Shown piece after piece: positions 1 through 30,500 of a stretch of DNA of 64,000 nucleotides. The notes below the pieces were generated by a model. That model had not been told where the DNA came from. It did not search any database and saw nothing but the letters and a program-made list of their open reading frames with translations. Numbering within the stretch: position 1 is the stretch's first letter; each line of letters opens with the position of its first letter. Location of the stretch: positions 13,706,094-13,770,093 of the forward strand of contig NC_081143.1 of assembly GCF_958295425.1 (NCBI RefSeq). Reading direction: 5' to 3'. The position numbers and the translations under genes were made by a program. The DNA comes from Solea solea (lineage: Eukaryota > Chordata > Actinopteri > Pleuronectiformes > Soleidae).

Positions 1-812
1 AGAGAGCAAATTATGTCATTGGGAGTAAATCTAGTAATGGTGTAACTTCGAGAGCTCACTATTTCCTCAGGTGGTACTTGGTATAAAAGGTTTGACTCTG
101 CACTAAGATATATACCACATCATTTATGTGAGTTTATTTATATAATGATATACATTCCTAGTCTTGAATGTATAATCTTGCAGACACAGTGAAAAGCATT
201 AGCTAAAAACCTAATTAATAATGTTTATCACAGTAAACATTTTAAATGACACTCAGACAGAGGGTTGTTTTGCTGCATTAACAAACACAGTGACAAGAAA
301 ACAATATTAAAGAAGGCTCAAGATCAATAAAGATCAAAGCAGATTCACTCTCTGAAACTCAGAGATATAAAATGACATGTAGAAACACGTGATCATGTGT
401 GCATGATAAACTTTTCTTCAGGGATCCATATAAGAATTTGAAAAACAATGTACTCAATGCCTAGCTAAAAAGAAATTATAACCAATAAATACCAATTTGC
501 GGTGCTGTGTAAACACCAGGGCTGGTCATTATTTGTCTCTTAGAAATGATGGGACTTTATTGACATAAAATCCATACACAGTCTTGACTTAAATGGTATA
601 AAATCGCAGTAAAGGAGGGGGTCTGATGGGGTATGCGTTGGGAAGCTGCCTGCCCCACGCAGACATCGCTTTATCGATCTGCGTCGTTTCTCGGGTCTCA
701 CTCCTCGTCCCACGGCGGAGCGATGGTGACGCTGGCTTGAAACGTTCTCTTCGGCTGATGAGAGAAATGAATGCCTTGTCTTATCTCCTGCCATCAGCTG
801 CAGACATCAAAC
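1..812. other. 5' flank of prss12
   Basis: AT-rich sequence to about 620, then GC-richer sequence leading into exon 1. Apart from the TATA-like motif I see no gene, RNA or repeat here. Several ATGs between 626 and 771 would be upstream ATGs if transcribed. Confidence 0.6.
597..603 (+). promoter_or_regulatory. Possible TATA-like box upstream of prss12
   Basis: TATAAAA lies about 210 bases before the chosen start codon and is followed by a more GC-rich, CpG-containing stretch (about 640-1100). Position is plausible for a core promoter, but no transcription start is visible and the motif occurs by chance in AT-rich DNA. Confidence 0.25.
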
Positions 813-19208
<18,396 letters not shown>

Positions 19209-21780
19209 AAGACAAATATCAAACAACTGACCCCTTTGAGAAGGAATGTTGACTCTTCGAGACCTCACATTTGAAATGAAAATTACAAGAGGGCAATGTT
19301 GGAGGGGTTTTTTTTTCTCTCTCTTGTATTACATTTTTTTTCCCCTTCGTCATGTCATTAGCACTTATTTTAATGATCTCATTGGGTGCAAGAGTTTTAA
19401 CAGTATTAAACCTCAATTGGAGAATGTCATTGGATAAATATCTTTTTGTTGTTTCACATCAGATGTATTCTGTATAATTTATGAAACGTGTGAGCACAAA
19501 TGTTGAAAAGGGACCATGTACATACAGGTATACCAGCATGTTTTCATGCATGCATGCAAAGTAAAGTAATGGGTAATGGAATGAATTTGCAAACTTGCAC
19601 GAAGAACCTCTCACTTTACTCCGTTGTGCTTTTGTTTAACATTGAATTGTGTAATAAGGAGGTTGCTGGTCCTAGTAATTACTCAGGCATTGTCATTTAT
19701 ATCCAGTCAGTATTTGTGCTTTTGTCAGTGCTGCTTCACATTAGAAAAGACAGGAATAGTGTGTGTCTCTTAGTCATGGAAAGCTTAGTGTAGATCTGTT
19801 GACGGTAATTTTGTTACATGTGTTGTCATAGGTCTGACGTCGTCAAAGGAAGACAATCTGGTACACTTGAAAAACACAAAAGCATACACTGCACTGCCTC
19901 CTTGTGTGATGTTTACTGACTGTGTTATAATACTGTAAACTTTCTACATACAATTTTCTATATAAAAAAAAGGTGGAATTTGTTGAAATGGGTGTTACAA
20001 AGAGCATAATCTGTTTCTTTAAACCTTTTAAAGTTGACAGCAGTCAGAACAGCAGAGTTCTGTTGGTTTCAAAACTGTCAAAGTCAGCACCACTGTGTTA
20101 GACAAGTGCGTACATAGTTTCACTGGTATATCAAATGGGTCCATTGGAATGGCAGCCATTTTAAAGGTTGTTCTCACTTACAAAACCAAAAAAGAAGAAG
20201 AAAAAACAAACAAATGCAGGAAATGGGACCGGCTGTTTCATTGTGAAGATTTAAGAAAACAAATACATATTCTACTGGCATTTAAAATGTTTAATGTTGA
20301 AGTATAATGTGTTTCAATAACATGTCAAATGCAATTGTTTTTTTTGTTTTTTACTGTATTGTTATATATTTTCTGGATTGATTTTTTTTTTTGCTTTTAT
20401 CTCAAAAGTCATTTATGTATTTATGGCATAGTCGACAAACATAGTCTCTGCATATGGTTGCAGTATGTATTCTTGTACCTCAACCAACATTTGCATTTAT
20501 CCAGGATTTGTATCTCACAATGTGTTAAAATGATAATATTTGAATGCATTGTCAACTAAGGGATTTTAGTTAGAAATGTTGTTGACAATCATTGTAGAAA
20601 GAATGGAAATTCCCAGAACTGGATGTAGTATCTGATGTAAATGTGTTATTAATTATGGAACAATCTGAAATAGCATACATTTTACTTAGACTTCTGAACC
20701 TGCGCTCCTTTTTTTGTTTTGTTTTTTTGTTCATTATAAAGCTGAAGGCACAACATGCTGTATTTGGATCTGTAAGTATAAAGTGACACATTCTAATATG
20801 TTTTCTTCTGCTAAATGGGTGTCCTTATTGTCAAGCAGCACCCCCTTGTGGCCATTGCTACAAATTACAAAATGTGGGGTTATAGATTTTAACAGTCAGT
20901 GAAAAATATCCCACGACAAACAAGTTGAATCTACTTACGACTGAATTTAATTTTTTTAATGTGAGATATTTTTATTGGGTGAGAATGATAATTAGACATG
21001 AAACAAATATATACAATATAAATGAAAAGATAAACAATAAATAACAAAGAAAACTGGAAGAGCTTCATAATGCACATTACGGTCAAGTACAACCAGCTCT
21101 TAAAAGTATGTTTGTGTGGGTTATTAAGTGCTTTGTAATGTGAGGAGGAGGAAGTTAAATTCAGTTCTGGACTGTACAGGGAGCAGTAGTCCAATTTAGA
21201 TGTAAGAACTGTTTTGTTGATAGAAGAAGGCCGTCAGGCAGAGTTTTGTTTTATATGTGATTCATCTGCTTCCTGTGTGTGTGTGGTTTTTCTCTGGGCT
21301 CTCCGGTTTCCTCCCTCCCTCCGTTTTTTTTGTTTGTCTATATGTGGCCCTTTCCAGGGTCACCAACTCCCACCTTTTGCCCTTTTCCCTGCTGGCATTG
21401 GCACCAGCGCCCCATGCTACCCTCATGTGGAGGATGAAGCGGTAGAAGATTCAAATAACATGTCCTGGTGAAAATAAATCCAAGGCTCCTTACTGTGGAA
21501 TTGGAAGGGAAGTCATCCAAAGTGTCAATATGGTCAGATTATTTTCCTTTAAGATGTTTAGGGCTGAGTTGAAAGGTAAAAATGTTACAGGTCATCCAGG
21601 ACTTTATGTCTTTGAGGCATTCGTGGAGTTTAATAATTTTATTCATTTGATCTAGCTATAATATATAGTATTCTATTATAATAGGCTTCCATTGTAATTT
21701 ATTAATTGTTACTATTTTGTGTTATAATTGAATCTACAAAAATAAATCAAGTTACTCGTTACACAGATATACCTCCCGCT
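19209..21780. other. prss12 3' UTR and downstream sequence
   Basis: Begins right after the stop and includes repeat copy 2. An ATTAAA occurs near 19405, but no convincing polyadenylation site could be fixed, so the transcript end is unknown. No other gene is supported. Confidence 0.6.
19376..19753 (+). repeat. Direct repeat, copy 2 (3' of prss12)
   Basis: Partner of the intron 11 copy at 15547-15896. It lies 168-545 bases after the stop codon and so is probably inside the 3' UTR. It has about 28 extra bases compared with the intron copy. Confidence 0.9.
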
Positions 21781-22150
21781 GAGACCCAACAATCGGAGAA
21801 GCCTCATTGCTGTTTGAGACGTGAACCCCTGGATGGCTCATAACTTTCTCCAACTAAACACGCGGAGATAAGGCTTGCTAAATCAGTGTCATCATTTAAA
21901 TCACTTCTTAAATCTCATTTTTATAGACTTGCCTTTATGTGATGCTGTCTTTTTTTACACTTTTATCTCATTGCTTTTCTTTCTTAAATCAATTTACTGA
22001 TAAGGTAATAATAATTTCCTTTGTCCTCTAATGCTGCTCCATCTCCCCCTTTTTCCATCCCATGATGTGTAAATATAGCCATTATTATTATTATTTGTTT
22101 TATTTATACTGTATGTATGTATGTATGTATATATATATATATATATATAT

Positions 22151-22295
22151 ATTACATTACATTACATGTCATTTAGCAGACGCTTTTATCCAAAGCGACT
22201 TACAATAAGTGCATTTAAACATTTGGGTACAAATAAGAGCTAGAAGTAAGTAAGAGCTTCAAGTAAATCAAACTATGAAGTGCTAGTCATAAGTG

Positions 22296-22350
<55 letters not shown>

Positions 22351-22470
22351 TTTTGTCGTCGTCATTATCGTCTTAGTCGAGGTAGAGTCGGAAGAAATGT
22401 GTTTTTAGTCGGCGGCGGAAGATGTGGAGGCTTTCCGCTGTCCGGATGTCGATGGGGAGCTCGTTCCACC

Positions 22471-22490
<20 letters not shown>
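22151..22490 (-). mobile_element. Second LINE 3' end nested in the first
   Basis: The - strand at 22373-22471 encodes WWNELPIDIRTAESLHIF and then RRRLKTHFFRLYLD followed by a stop, the C-terminal tail of an L2-like reverse transcriptase. Further 3' come TTGTAAGTCGCTTTGGATAA and a short ATGTA-type tail, the wording of a very common fish LINE 3' end. It is bounded by AT microsatellites of the host element. Confidence 0.75.
22297..22354. repeat. (AT)n plus poly-T tract
   Basis: About 18 AT units followed by about 22 T. Other AT runs lie at about 22119-22152 and 22472-22496. Confidence 0.95.
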
Positions 22491-22502
<12 letters not shown>

Positions 22503-22773
22503 ATTTTTATTTGTGTTTGTCAAAGCACTTTGTAAATAGTTTTTTTTTTTAAAGGCGCTTTTCAAATAAAGCTTCACTTACTAAATAAACGTAGGTATAA
22601 AATGTTACATACTTGATTCTGAGAGAAATAGAAAATGTAATTTCTTTAGCAAATGTTCTTTTTCTAATTGATGCAGCTGCATTTTGATGTTGATTTATCA
22701 GAATGTTATTGTATGGTAGGCACATATTCTGAACAGCCACATATATCATTTTACTAAATGATATATGATATAC

Positions 22774-22978
22774 AAAACGGAAAGTCCGGTAATATTACAA
22801 TTATCTCGCAGGTTTATTTCCTTCATAATCATACAGCAGGAATAACTTTAAGTCATAATACAGGTAACAAAAACAACAAACCGAATTGCTCACTACATCA
22901 AATCACAAAGCACGAAGGCACAGTCGAAAAACTGCTTGCTTCCCAAATCAGCAACACCTGTGTTTGGTTTCCCTCCTT
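22774..22978 (-). repeat. Left terminal repeat of the BEL/Pao-like element (3' LTR)
   Basis: Nearly identical to 25204-25398 from AAAACGGAAAGTCCGG to TGTTTGGTTTCCCT. In element orientation it carries AATAAA (near 22817), expected for an LTR polyadenylation signal. No TG/CA ends or clean target duplication could be fixed. Confidence 0.8.
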
Positions 22979-23007
22979 CTAGAACTGGATCCAATTTGAA
23001 GAGGCTG

Positions 23008-23570
23008 CTACTTCCTCTGCACTTGTGGTTTGCCAGAGGTTAGTGCAGCAAATTCAGTGGGGAATCTATCTTGCTGGCAAAAAGTGATTATGGAGATCTC
23101 GGCCTCCAAGAGATCTTCGAGCGTCACCTTCTGATTCCCAAGTGATGTTGAGAAAGCTTGCATCTCCTTATGCACATCCAAACTTGCTGTTACATTAGCA
23201 TTGGTGTTTGCAAGCTCCAACTCTTTTCTTTTCTTACTTAGTTTGAACAGAGTTCCTTTCAGCTAAATGAGCCATGCAACTACAACCTTCAATTTTTGCC
23301 AATCAGAGAAATGGGTCTTCAATTGTGATGTAGCGTTGGTGTCAACAAGTACTGCATTGACCGTCAGATTTCTCTTTACTTCTGGGTCGTCGGCAGTGAC
23401 ACTTGTATCCACATGAAAGGTCGGCCACGTTTCTTCAGGTTCTTGTAGGAATTCTGGGCCTTCCATCCATCTTTGCTTCACAAGATCTTCTGCCTTCAAT
23501 CACTTCCGTGGATGGTACACACCATGGTGCAGGATATACCACACCTTTCCTGTTGGTGTTTCAAACGGCG
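23008..23570 (-). pseudogene. Truncated pol of the BEL/Pao-like element
   Basis: The - strand encodes the opening of the reverse transcriptase region (HHGVYHP) joined to a segment found just before integrase in BEL/Pao pol, with DDPEVKRNLTVNAV, WQKLKVVVAWLI and LTSGKP. An in-frame stop and a frame change break it. The polymerase active site is absent. Confidence 0.75.
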
Positions 23571-23811
23571 TAGCCATTGCTAATGACATCAGCAAGAAAG
23601 TTGTTGTACTCATCATGAAAGCTTTTCAGACCACAAACACATTAAATGGCAACACCAAGGTTGTTTGGCATCAAAGCAGATTTCCCTTTGAAAGGCAGTT
23701 GAAACGTGTAGTGTCCGTTCTGAAGCTTTCCATTATCTCCATAAACTTATTTTCTTCCCTTGACATTTCTTCCTGATCTGTAGAGGCTTTCTCCTTTAGA
23801 TAGTCCAATTT

Positions 23812-24750
23812 CTACCTGTATGTCTTCCTTCCCAGTTTAAAACATTGTTCCAAAACATGACCACCAGCATCACAATACAGGCAGAAAATAGAATCAGTCT
23901 TGGTAAAGGATGTCACTTTGTTCTGAGCCTTTTCCTTCTTGTCACCATCTGGTTTGCTGCATCCATCCTCATTCTTGTAAGCGTCTGCTTTGCATCCATC
24001 CTCAATGACCGCCTGTGTTGCAAAGCCGTTTCTTCTCAGCTGTGATTTCACCTGTGACGGTTTCACCTGTAACTTGATTGTTCTTATAGCTCCTTTGATA
24101 ACAGGTGGTGTCCTGTATGTCACCAAAGACTGGATTCGAAGTGATTCTGATCTGGCGCTCAATGAACTTCACAATGTCTGAGAATCGTGCTCTTCGACCA
24201 GTTTTCTACAGTATCTCACATGCCTTTGTTCTCCACTTGTCTCTGAGTTTATATGGAAGCTTCTGACTCTATATAATATTTATGTTTGCTGGCATGTTAA
24301 GTTCCTACTAGTACCAAAGATCATCCATAGCGTTGGAACACTCACGGAGGAAAAGTACATAAGCTTTGAGTGCTTCGGTGTCCTCAGCTTTGATACTTGG
24401 CCATCCTGTGACCTTCTCCATGTAGGCTGCTGTTATCTTGAACTCATTTCCAAAGTGCTCTTTGAGCAACTTCTTGGCAACAGCATATCTTTTATCTGCA
24501 GTCATATGAAGGCAGCTGTGTACAATATCCCTTGGCTGCCCCCTAGTGAATTGTTCTCACCAAAGTTATACTTTCTTTCCTTTTCTAAAGTGCTTGTTTT
24601 TTCCAACAAAGCTTTGGGTGTTAATTTAACCACACGTTTTTCAGTAACAGATTTTACCCCTGCACCCACACCAAGCTCAGTCTCATGGCCAAGTTCCTCT
24701 TCAGCATAATGACCAGCAAAGTGAATTGGCTTATTAATCAATACGCCCAC
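23812..24750 (-). pseudogene. gag remnant of the BEL/Pao-like element
   Basis: Three consecutive open pieces on the - strand (24502-24750, 24308-24505, 23812-24162) make up a broken gag: a Lys-rich N-part, a central block with EHFGNEFKITAAYMEKVTGW, and a C-terminal zinc knuckle C-L-Y-C...H...C. Frameshifts or stops separate the pieces. Confidence 0.75.
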
Positions 24751-25031
24751 AAATAGTTTGCTTTGCGCAACAACTCAAGAGTTATTTTCAGACGGTTGCG
24801 AGTCTGCTACCAAAGCATTGGGTTTAAGTGTACACACAAATTACCATGGCTATTCATAATATCAGCGCTGATCAACACATACCCAATCAAGCGTTGGCCG
24901 CTGAATGGTTTCCCGGTGTGATGATGTTGGTATTCCGCTGGCCCTGTAGCTCTCTCCGGTTCAGCTCCAATAAGCGATTGGCAACTCCAAACATTTGCCC
25001 ACCTCACATCCGTGGTTTCGATGAATGAACA

Positions 25032-25086
25032 CGTAACCCGTCGGAATCGAACCCCGGTCTTCCGCGTGACAGGCGGAGATACTGTA
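25032..25086 (-). pseudogene. tRNA-Asp(GUC)-derived fragment
   Basis: On the - strand the sequence holds AGTATCTCCGCCTGTCACGC then GGAAGACCGGGGTTCGATTCC, matching the anticodon arm (GTC), variable region and T arm of eukaryotic tRNA-Asp, with an intact B box. The D arm is degraded, two bases are missing in the T-stem/acceptor region and the acceptor stem does not pair well, so it is not a working tRNA gene. It lies inside the LTR element, about 120 bases from the inner edge of the 5' LTR, in the same sense as gag. Confidence 0.75.
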
Positions 25087-25203
25087 CTCCAAATCGAAGC
25101 AGTTTTTCGACCTAAATGTACTGGCTGCGTCCTAAACTAAGCAGTACTGGTTGCTAATACGGAGGATTTCGTTTTGACGTCCGCCCTGTGCGCTCGAACA
25201 TAG

Positions 25204-25398
25204 CAAAACGGAAAGTCCGGTAACATTACAGTTATTTCGCAGGTTTATTTCCTTCATAATCATACAACAGGAATAACTTTAATTCATAATACAGGTAACA
25301 AAAACAACAAACCGAATTGCTCACTACATCAAATCACAAAGCTGTAGGCACAGTCGTTTGCTTCCCAAATCAGCAACACCTGTGTTTGGTTTCCCTTG
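25204..25398 (-). repeat. Right terminal repeat of the BEL/Pao-like element (5' LTR)
   Basis: Partner of the left repeat, about ten bases shorter in the middle (the stretch around the CTGTAGGCACAGTCG part). The few differences between copies suggest a fairly recent insertion. Confidence 0.8.
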
Positions 25399-27429
25399 GT
25401 TAAATGACTCGAGGTCAGCTGAGCCACACAGTAAATACAGCCCCCCCTAGTGGCACGGAGCAAAATGACATGAAAATAATACAAAATTAATATGGCTCAT
25501 ACACTTACCTTGGACGGCAGTTAAACAGTGAGAGAGCGTGCAGACATGTCCCTCCACATAGTGTAAATGTGTGTTGGCTTGCTCATTAAAAAACAGACAA
25601 GGTGTCAGTCATATCCATTCCTTTAATTTTGGTTTCTGTGTTTGACATTTAGGGGTTTTTTTTTGCATTGAAACTGAAGCTAAACAATGTAGGCCACTGG
25701 TTTTAAAAAGGAAACAAAAAGGAGGTTGAGACTGAGTAGAGACACTGACAAAATGTAAGCAAGTACAGTTGCTATTTAATGAGTCTTGGAATTTAGTGTC
25801 ATATCCTCTAGAGTCATTTTGGTCATTTTTCTTCCCTCAGACTCATGTCTCCTCAGTCCTTAGCGCTGAAATCATCAGCACTCATGCTCTGCTAAACGGG
25901 CACAGCGTCCTCCTGCATGGCTTGTCACAGGAAAATAATGAGCAGGCAATGCATCTTAGGTTTCGTAAATCATTTCCAGTCCACACTTTCCAATGAAAAC
26001 CTTGGGTGACATCTCTAAGGGTGAAAACAAGTTACCAGATTTACCAGGAAAAAACAAAACAAATCAAAAAACATTTACAACTTATACAGCCTGAAACTCA
26101 CCCTGAGTCTATGCACTTATCTCGCTCCCGTATTCTCTCTGTCCACGTGATATAAATTCTTTAAAAAAATAAACGCAAACCATAAAGGGTGCATTTGTTT
26201 TGTCTTGGAGAAAAACGGAACAGAACTTAGTGCAAAGTCATTTCAATGGGAACCACACACAGCTGACCAGCGCTGTTCTGGGAACATAAATTAAACGTGG
26301 AAATTAAAGTAAAATCAGAAGAGAGGGTCAACCACCAAAGTCACTGCAGATGTGTACGAGAGTCCAGCACAGTTCAGGGCAGGGTTTGGCCATCAGGACT
26401 CGCCATATGCTCCTTGTCTTCAATAGTTCTCTTCATCATTTTAGTCCCACTTTTACATAGAGCTGGAAGAAACACTGGGAAATTGTCTCTCTAACCATCC
26501 ATCTATCCTTCCATTCATCAATCCATCCATCCAGTAGTGCAGTTCCGGCACAGCTCTTCTCCATTTTGGGACTTCTGCTCTCTCCTCCTTCAGCAGTGTC
26601 CAAGTCACTGAGAGAAACAAGGCTCCTGGTCTTCACCTTCACCTCAGGATTCACTAAAAGACAGTGAATCTGATGGCTCCTGGTCATCCCCTGGTCTTTG
26701 ACTCACTGACAGTTAACCCCGACTCATGGATGCAAAGGTTATCTAACCTTAAGAAAGAGGGGCAGAGAGGGAAGGGATTGAGTGGGAATCACAAAAGGGA
26801 GGAAAATGAGAGGGAAAATGGCATTTAATTACATTTAGTTCCCTTTGCAAACCATAAATATAAGAGAGAAAACACCAGTGAATCTACTGGCAAACCTAAG
26901 CAGACTTGTCAAGAGACTCCCGCTGTAGAGCTGCGTGCTTAGATGCTTGGATTCAATTAAAAATGTACTTTTAACACAATAAGGTCATGTGAAAAAAAAA
27001 AAGAGAATTGTTTTTCTCGCAGTAAGCAATCCTTATTTACTCTACATTCCACCCTTTTGTTTTATGCTGCTTACTTAATATGAACTGTGTATAACACTGC
27101 GAGAGTGCTTTCTCTCTTAGTTCTTGCATTTCTCATTAGATTGTGTGTGGGCCTCAGCTGAAAAGGTGAGGTCATAAATTTCCATGCGCCAAGCAGCATT
27201 TGCATCAAATTTTAATGATTTCATGGATTTGTATGCTAATTTCTCCAGTGCGGGTTGATCGCTTCCTGGCAAGCCACACTCACACTGATGCAGAGTAAAG
27301 AAGACTAACCAACATCAACCAAGTTTGCATCCCAAATTTAACTTTAATTGAATTCCATTTAGTAATTTTAAAGACGTGCTCAATAATTCAGCCGTACCAA
27401 ATTCACTGAAGCAAATTAGTTTGGAGACT
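25399..27429. other. Intergenic sequence and probable ndst3 3' UTR
   Basis: No gene on either strand. A (GGAT)-like run (- strand) lies at about 26500-26540. The ndst3 mRNA end should be here (reading down from 27429), but no polyadenylation signal could be singled out. Confidence 0.55.
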
Positions 27430-27591
27430 TCAAAATGCACATGCTGTGAAATGAGTGCCATGGAGTTTAATGCTGCTGACCTTCTGCAACTCCTCTCTTA
27501 GCCAGGAAGGAAGCGGCTGTCCGAGGCGATGCAGCAGCTTTGACAGCTCCACGTTGTGCTCCCTGTAATACCTGGAGAGATATGCACGCGC
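27430..27591 (-). CDS. ndst3: ndst3 coding exon 13 and stop
   Basis: Reads [20 protein letters not shown] and then [14 protein letters not shown], the usual NDST C-terminus, followed by about 15 extra residues ([15 protein letters not shown]) to TGA at 27430-27432. Family proteins normally stop within a residue or two of LQKV. An AAG/GTCAGC at the end of the conserved part looks like a weak donor, so an unseen last exon is an alternative. Confidence 0.85.
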   Translation of the reverse strand, partial: ARAYLSRYYREHNVELSKLLHRLGQPLPSWLREELQKVSSIKLHGTHFTACAF

Positions 27592-30500
27592 CTGAGGAGA
27601 GGGAAAACAAAGTTTGAAAGAAGGAAATCTTGAAACAGGTCATTAAGGGAAAAAAAGGCATTTGCAAGGAGTAACACTCGTATGGTAGGAGGGAGAGAAA
27701 ACAAGGAAGAAAGCACAGGAGTCGGGGGCAAACAACAAATATAGCAAGATTAATGATGTGTCACCATATTTAGATCTAGCTTTTTCCTCCTCAGTAGGGA
27801 CTTGGGGACCACTAAATGCAGAGCGGTATGAACACAGCTAAGAAAAGAGTTTAAAGGGAGGGAGAACGTTACATGAAGGATACATGACATCCATAATGTC
27901 TCTACCCGCTGTTAGAAGTCCCACCTCCTCCCTCTCTCCTTTCAGGAGCTCTCTCCATCTCCTTTCTCCCCCTTTGTCCACTCATTCTGTCCCTCTCTTG
28001 AAAACTGCAATGCAGTTTAATTACAGGGGACATTCAGGTGCAGCTATTAGGTCAAGTTGTAGATGCAGACTCTTCTGTGAAGTCAGAGATTTGTGAATTG
28101 GATATGCTCCTGGTTTGTACCTCTGCTCCTCCATTAATCCGCCCATCATTTCTCTGTCACTCACAACTAAAGCCTCATAATTAGGTTGTATCTTTCTGGA
28201 TGGATCAGATTGCCTGAAAGTCTCCAGTCATACACTGAGTCCTGAGGGAAATGAACTGTCACTGTCAACAGTTGTTGTCTTTTTTAAACATTTCATTCAA
28301 AGCACACACATTCATGTACACATAAAATATAGCTTTTACCTCTGGGTCCATAGGTGGGTACTTCCTCCCTTTGCTCTTTCCCAAACATTTTGTCTTTCCT
28401 CCCTCAAGGAGCTGACACCAAAATCCTTTCTGAGGGTCAAACCTGTACACAGAACAGAAAACAACTAATATAGACCGAAAGACAGAGAAAGGGGAGGGTG
28501 ACAATAATCTCAACAATAAAACATTTTTCCCCGGCTTTGCAATAAAAGTATGACTGGTAGTGTGAATGTGACTGAAATAAGCAACTATTTGTATTACTAT
28601 TATTTGTAATCTGGTGGCATGGGTGGATGGCACTTTAAGAGAAGTGGTTGCCACTGCTTTAGTTTCACTTTGACAGGAGTCAGAACAAGAGAACGCACAA
28701 AGAGAGAGGGATTAAATAAAAGGCCTCCAGTGTAGAGGATCTGTCAGACTACTGAAGGAGAATTAGATTAGGTTTTAGTAGAAGGCGTTCTCCACACAGG
28801 ACACGGACACGGACACGCGCGCACACACGCACGCGCGCACGCACGCACACACACAGCGTTTTCTTATGATTCTGTCGAAATGCATCGCTTTACAAATTAT
28901 TTATATTCATGTGGGCTTGTGATTTGAGACGGAGGCACTTTCTGTCCCAATCTGAGTGAAGATTTCTGATGTCCCTGTCTGGCGATTTCAGGACTTGCAG
29001 GCAGATTGCATTGTGATGAGTGGGGGCTTGAGAGGTAAACAGCTTTCCACTTCAACCAAAGTTTAAGATCGCATGCAGCATTTCTAATGAAGCACAGGTT
29101 GAGGATGAGCTGAAATAGTTCAAACATTTTCTTGAGATGTCGACCGTCCCCTAAATAATGTCTTAAACTGCCGATGTCAGTGAGCAATTTGTGGTGCCTC
29201 AGTGTTCTACTGAGTGTTTTGAAGGTTGATCCATGACTTGAGGATTACTGAAATTAAGTTTCCCTAATCTAATCTAATCTAATCTAATCTATTCTATTCT
29301 AATCTAATCTTAAATTCTGAACATACATCTTTATCACGTATACATCTCAACATAAGCATTTTGCTTTTAAATGGGCCGATGGTAGCTCAGTGGTAGAGTG
29401 AGTCGTCGTTGTGGGTTCAATGCCAATGTGTCCTTGGGCAAGACACTTAACCCCACATTGTTTCTGGTGGCTGTGCTGGCAGCGTGAGAATGGGTATAAA
29501 GGATGAGTGATAGGAAATGTGCTGCACATCCATGCACTGTATTAAAATGTGAGTGAATGGGTGTGAATAGCAAAACTGTAGTGCAAAGCAGCTTTTGACT
29601 TGAGATTAGGAATAGCACTATATAAATACCAACCATTTTTACCATATAAATCAGTGCACCTTCTAGTGGCAAATTCTATTTATGTCGTCTAATCTAGTTA
29701 TGGAGTGCATAATTTGTGAAATGTTGCCTATAAAATTGAAATGTCCAAAATGAACAAAAAATACCCAATATTTTATTAGTACATCAGTACACTTTTTTTT
29801 ATTAATTTTCCATGCTGCCGAATAATTTCTGTCCTGCCTTCTATTCCTTACTTTGACACATTTCACATGACCCCAAGGACACAAATGATGCTGTGATTAT
29901 TATTGTTCTCTTTTTCTTTTGTGGTGCCAAGTGATGTCGCCATCTATGACACCACTGGCTCGAGGGACTTGAAAAAAGAGGAGACGGCCAGTAGATGTCA
30001 GGCTTCACACAGATTTAGGTTTAGAGTCCTGCTACCGCTTGAGTCTGTACAACTATTTCTTTTTAATGTAAAAAAAGGTGAAAGGTGCTTTTACCCTTGG
30101 ATACTTCGAGGACTGTGGACACCAGGGACAGCTTTGAAGCAGAGACTGACATTTTGTGTGAAAGACACTTACGTGAGGGCCTGCGAGTAGTTCAAATGGG
30201 GAGTGACTCCCAGGAACTTCTGGACGACATCCATCACTGCTGCAGGGTCACTCCTCAGCTGATGGCCATCTATGATCATCACCTTCACACAGATACATTC
30301 ATACAGTTGATAAATGGCCAGTGCATTAACATAAGCAGTGAATAAAAATAAAAGCACAGCATACGCTTTTTCAGGGTAACCTCATTCACTTTTAATGGCT
30401 TAACCTGAATTAACCTGGAAAAAAGAGCTTTGACAGCAATGTGATGTATCCCTTGACTATTGTATTGACTTGTGACTTGACTTGTCTATTGCCAGGTAAT

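Larger units (their letters stand above)
21780..22575 (+). mobile_element. L2-like LINE 3' fragment, interrupted
   Basis: On the + strand WMAHNFLQLNT (near 21832-21863) matches the reverse transcriptase block that follows the active site, then FKSLLKSHFYRLAF and a stop (about 21895-21942) match the extreme C-terminus; the text between is deleted. The typical tail AAAGCACTTTGTAAATAG plus AAATAAAG resumes at about 22525-22570, after an interruption by another LINE. Confidence 0.75.
22774..25398 (-). mobile_element. BEL/Pao-like LTR retrotransposon remnant, internally deleted
   Basis: Two direct repeats of about 200 bp (22774-22978 and 25204-25398) flank coding remnants on the - strand. In order from the 5' (high) end: gag-like sequence (24308-24750, with KLLKEHFGNEFKI and FLRECSNAM), a zinc knuckle CX2CX4HX4C (near 23812-23890), the start of the reverse transcriptase region (GKVWYILHHGVYHP, near 23505-23570), then directly the integrase-proximal part of pol (QRWMEGPEFLQEPEETWP, near 23430-23490, and a stretch ending TSGKP near 23020). 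The core of the reverse transcriptase and RNase H is missing and the remaining frames are broken by stops, so it cannot move on its own. Confidence 0.85.

Noticed and set aside
771..812. In-frame upstream ATG giving a 14-residue longer neurotrypsin
   Set aside because: It has a poor start context (T at -3) and would put polar residues before the signal peptide; 813 is better on both counts.
23845..24181. Open frames on the + strand within the LTR element
   Set aside because: Shadows of the gag remnant, which reads on the - strand.
25032..25086. Functional tRNA-Asp gene
   Set aside because: The D arm and acceptor pairing are broken and the sequence lies in a retroelement; only a derived fragment can be supported.
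28794..29312. CRISPR-like array
   Set aside because: The runs are short simple repeats without spacers of even length, and the DNA is from a vertebrate.
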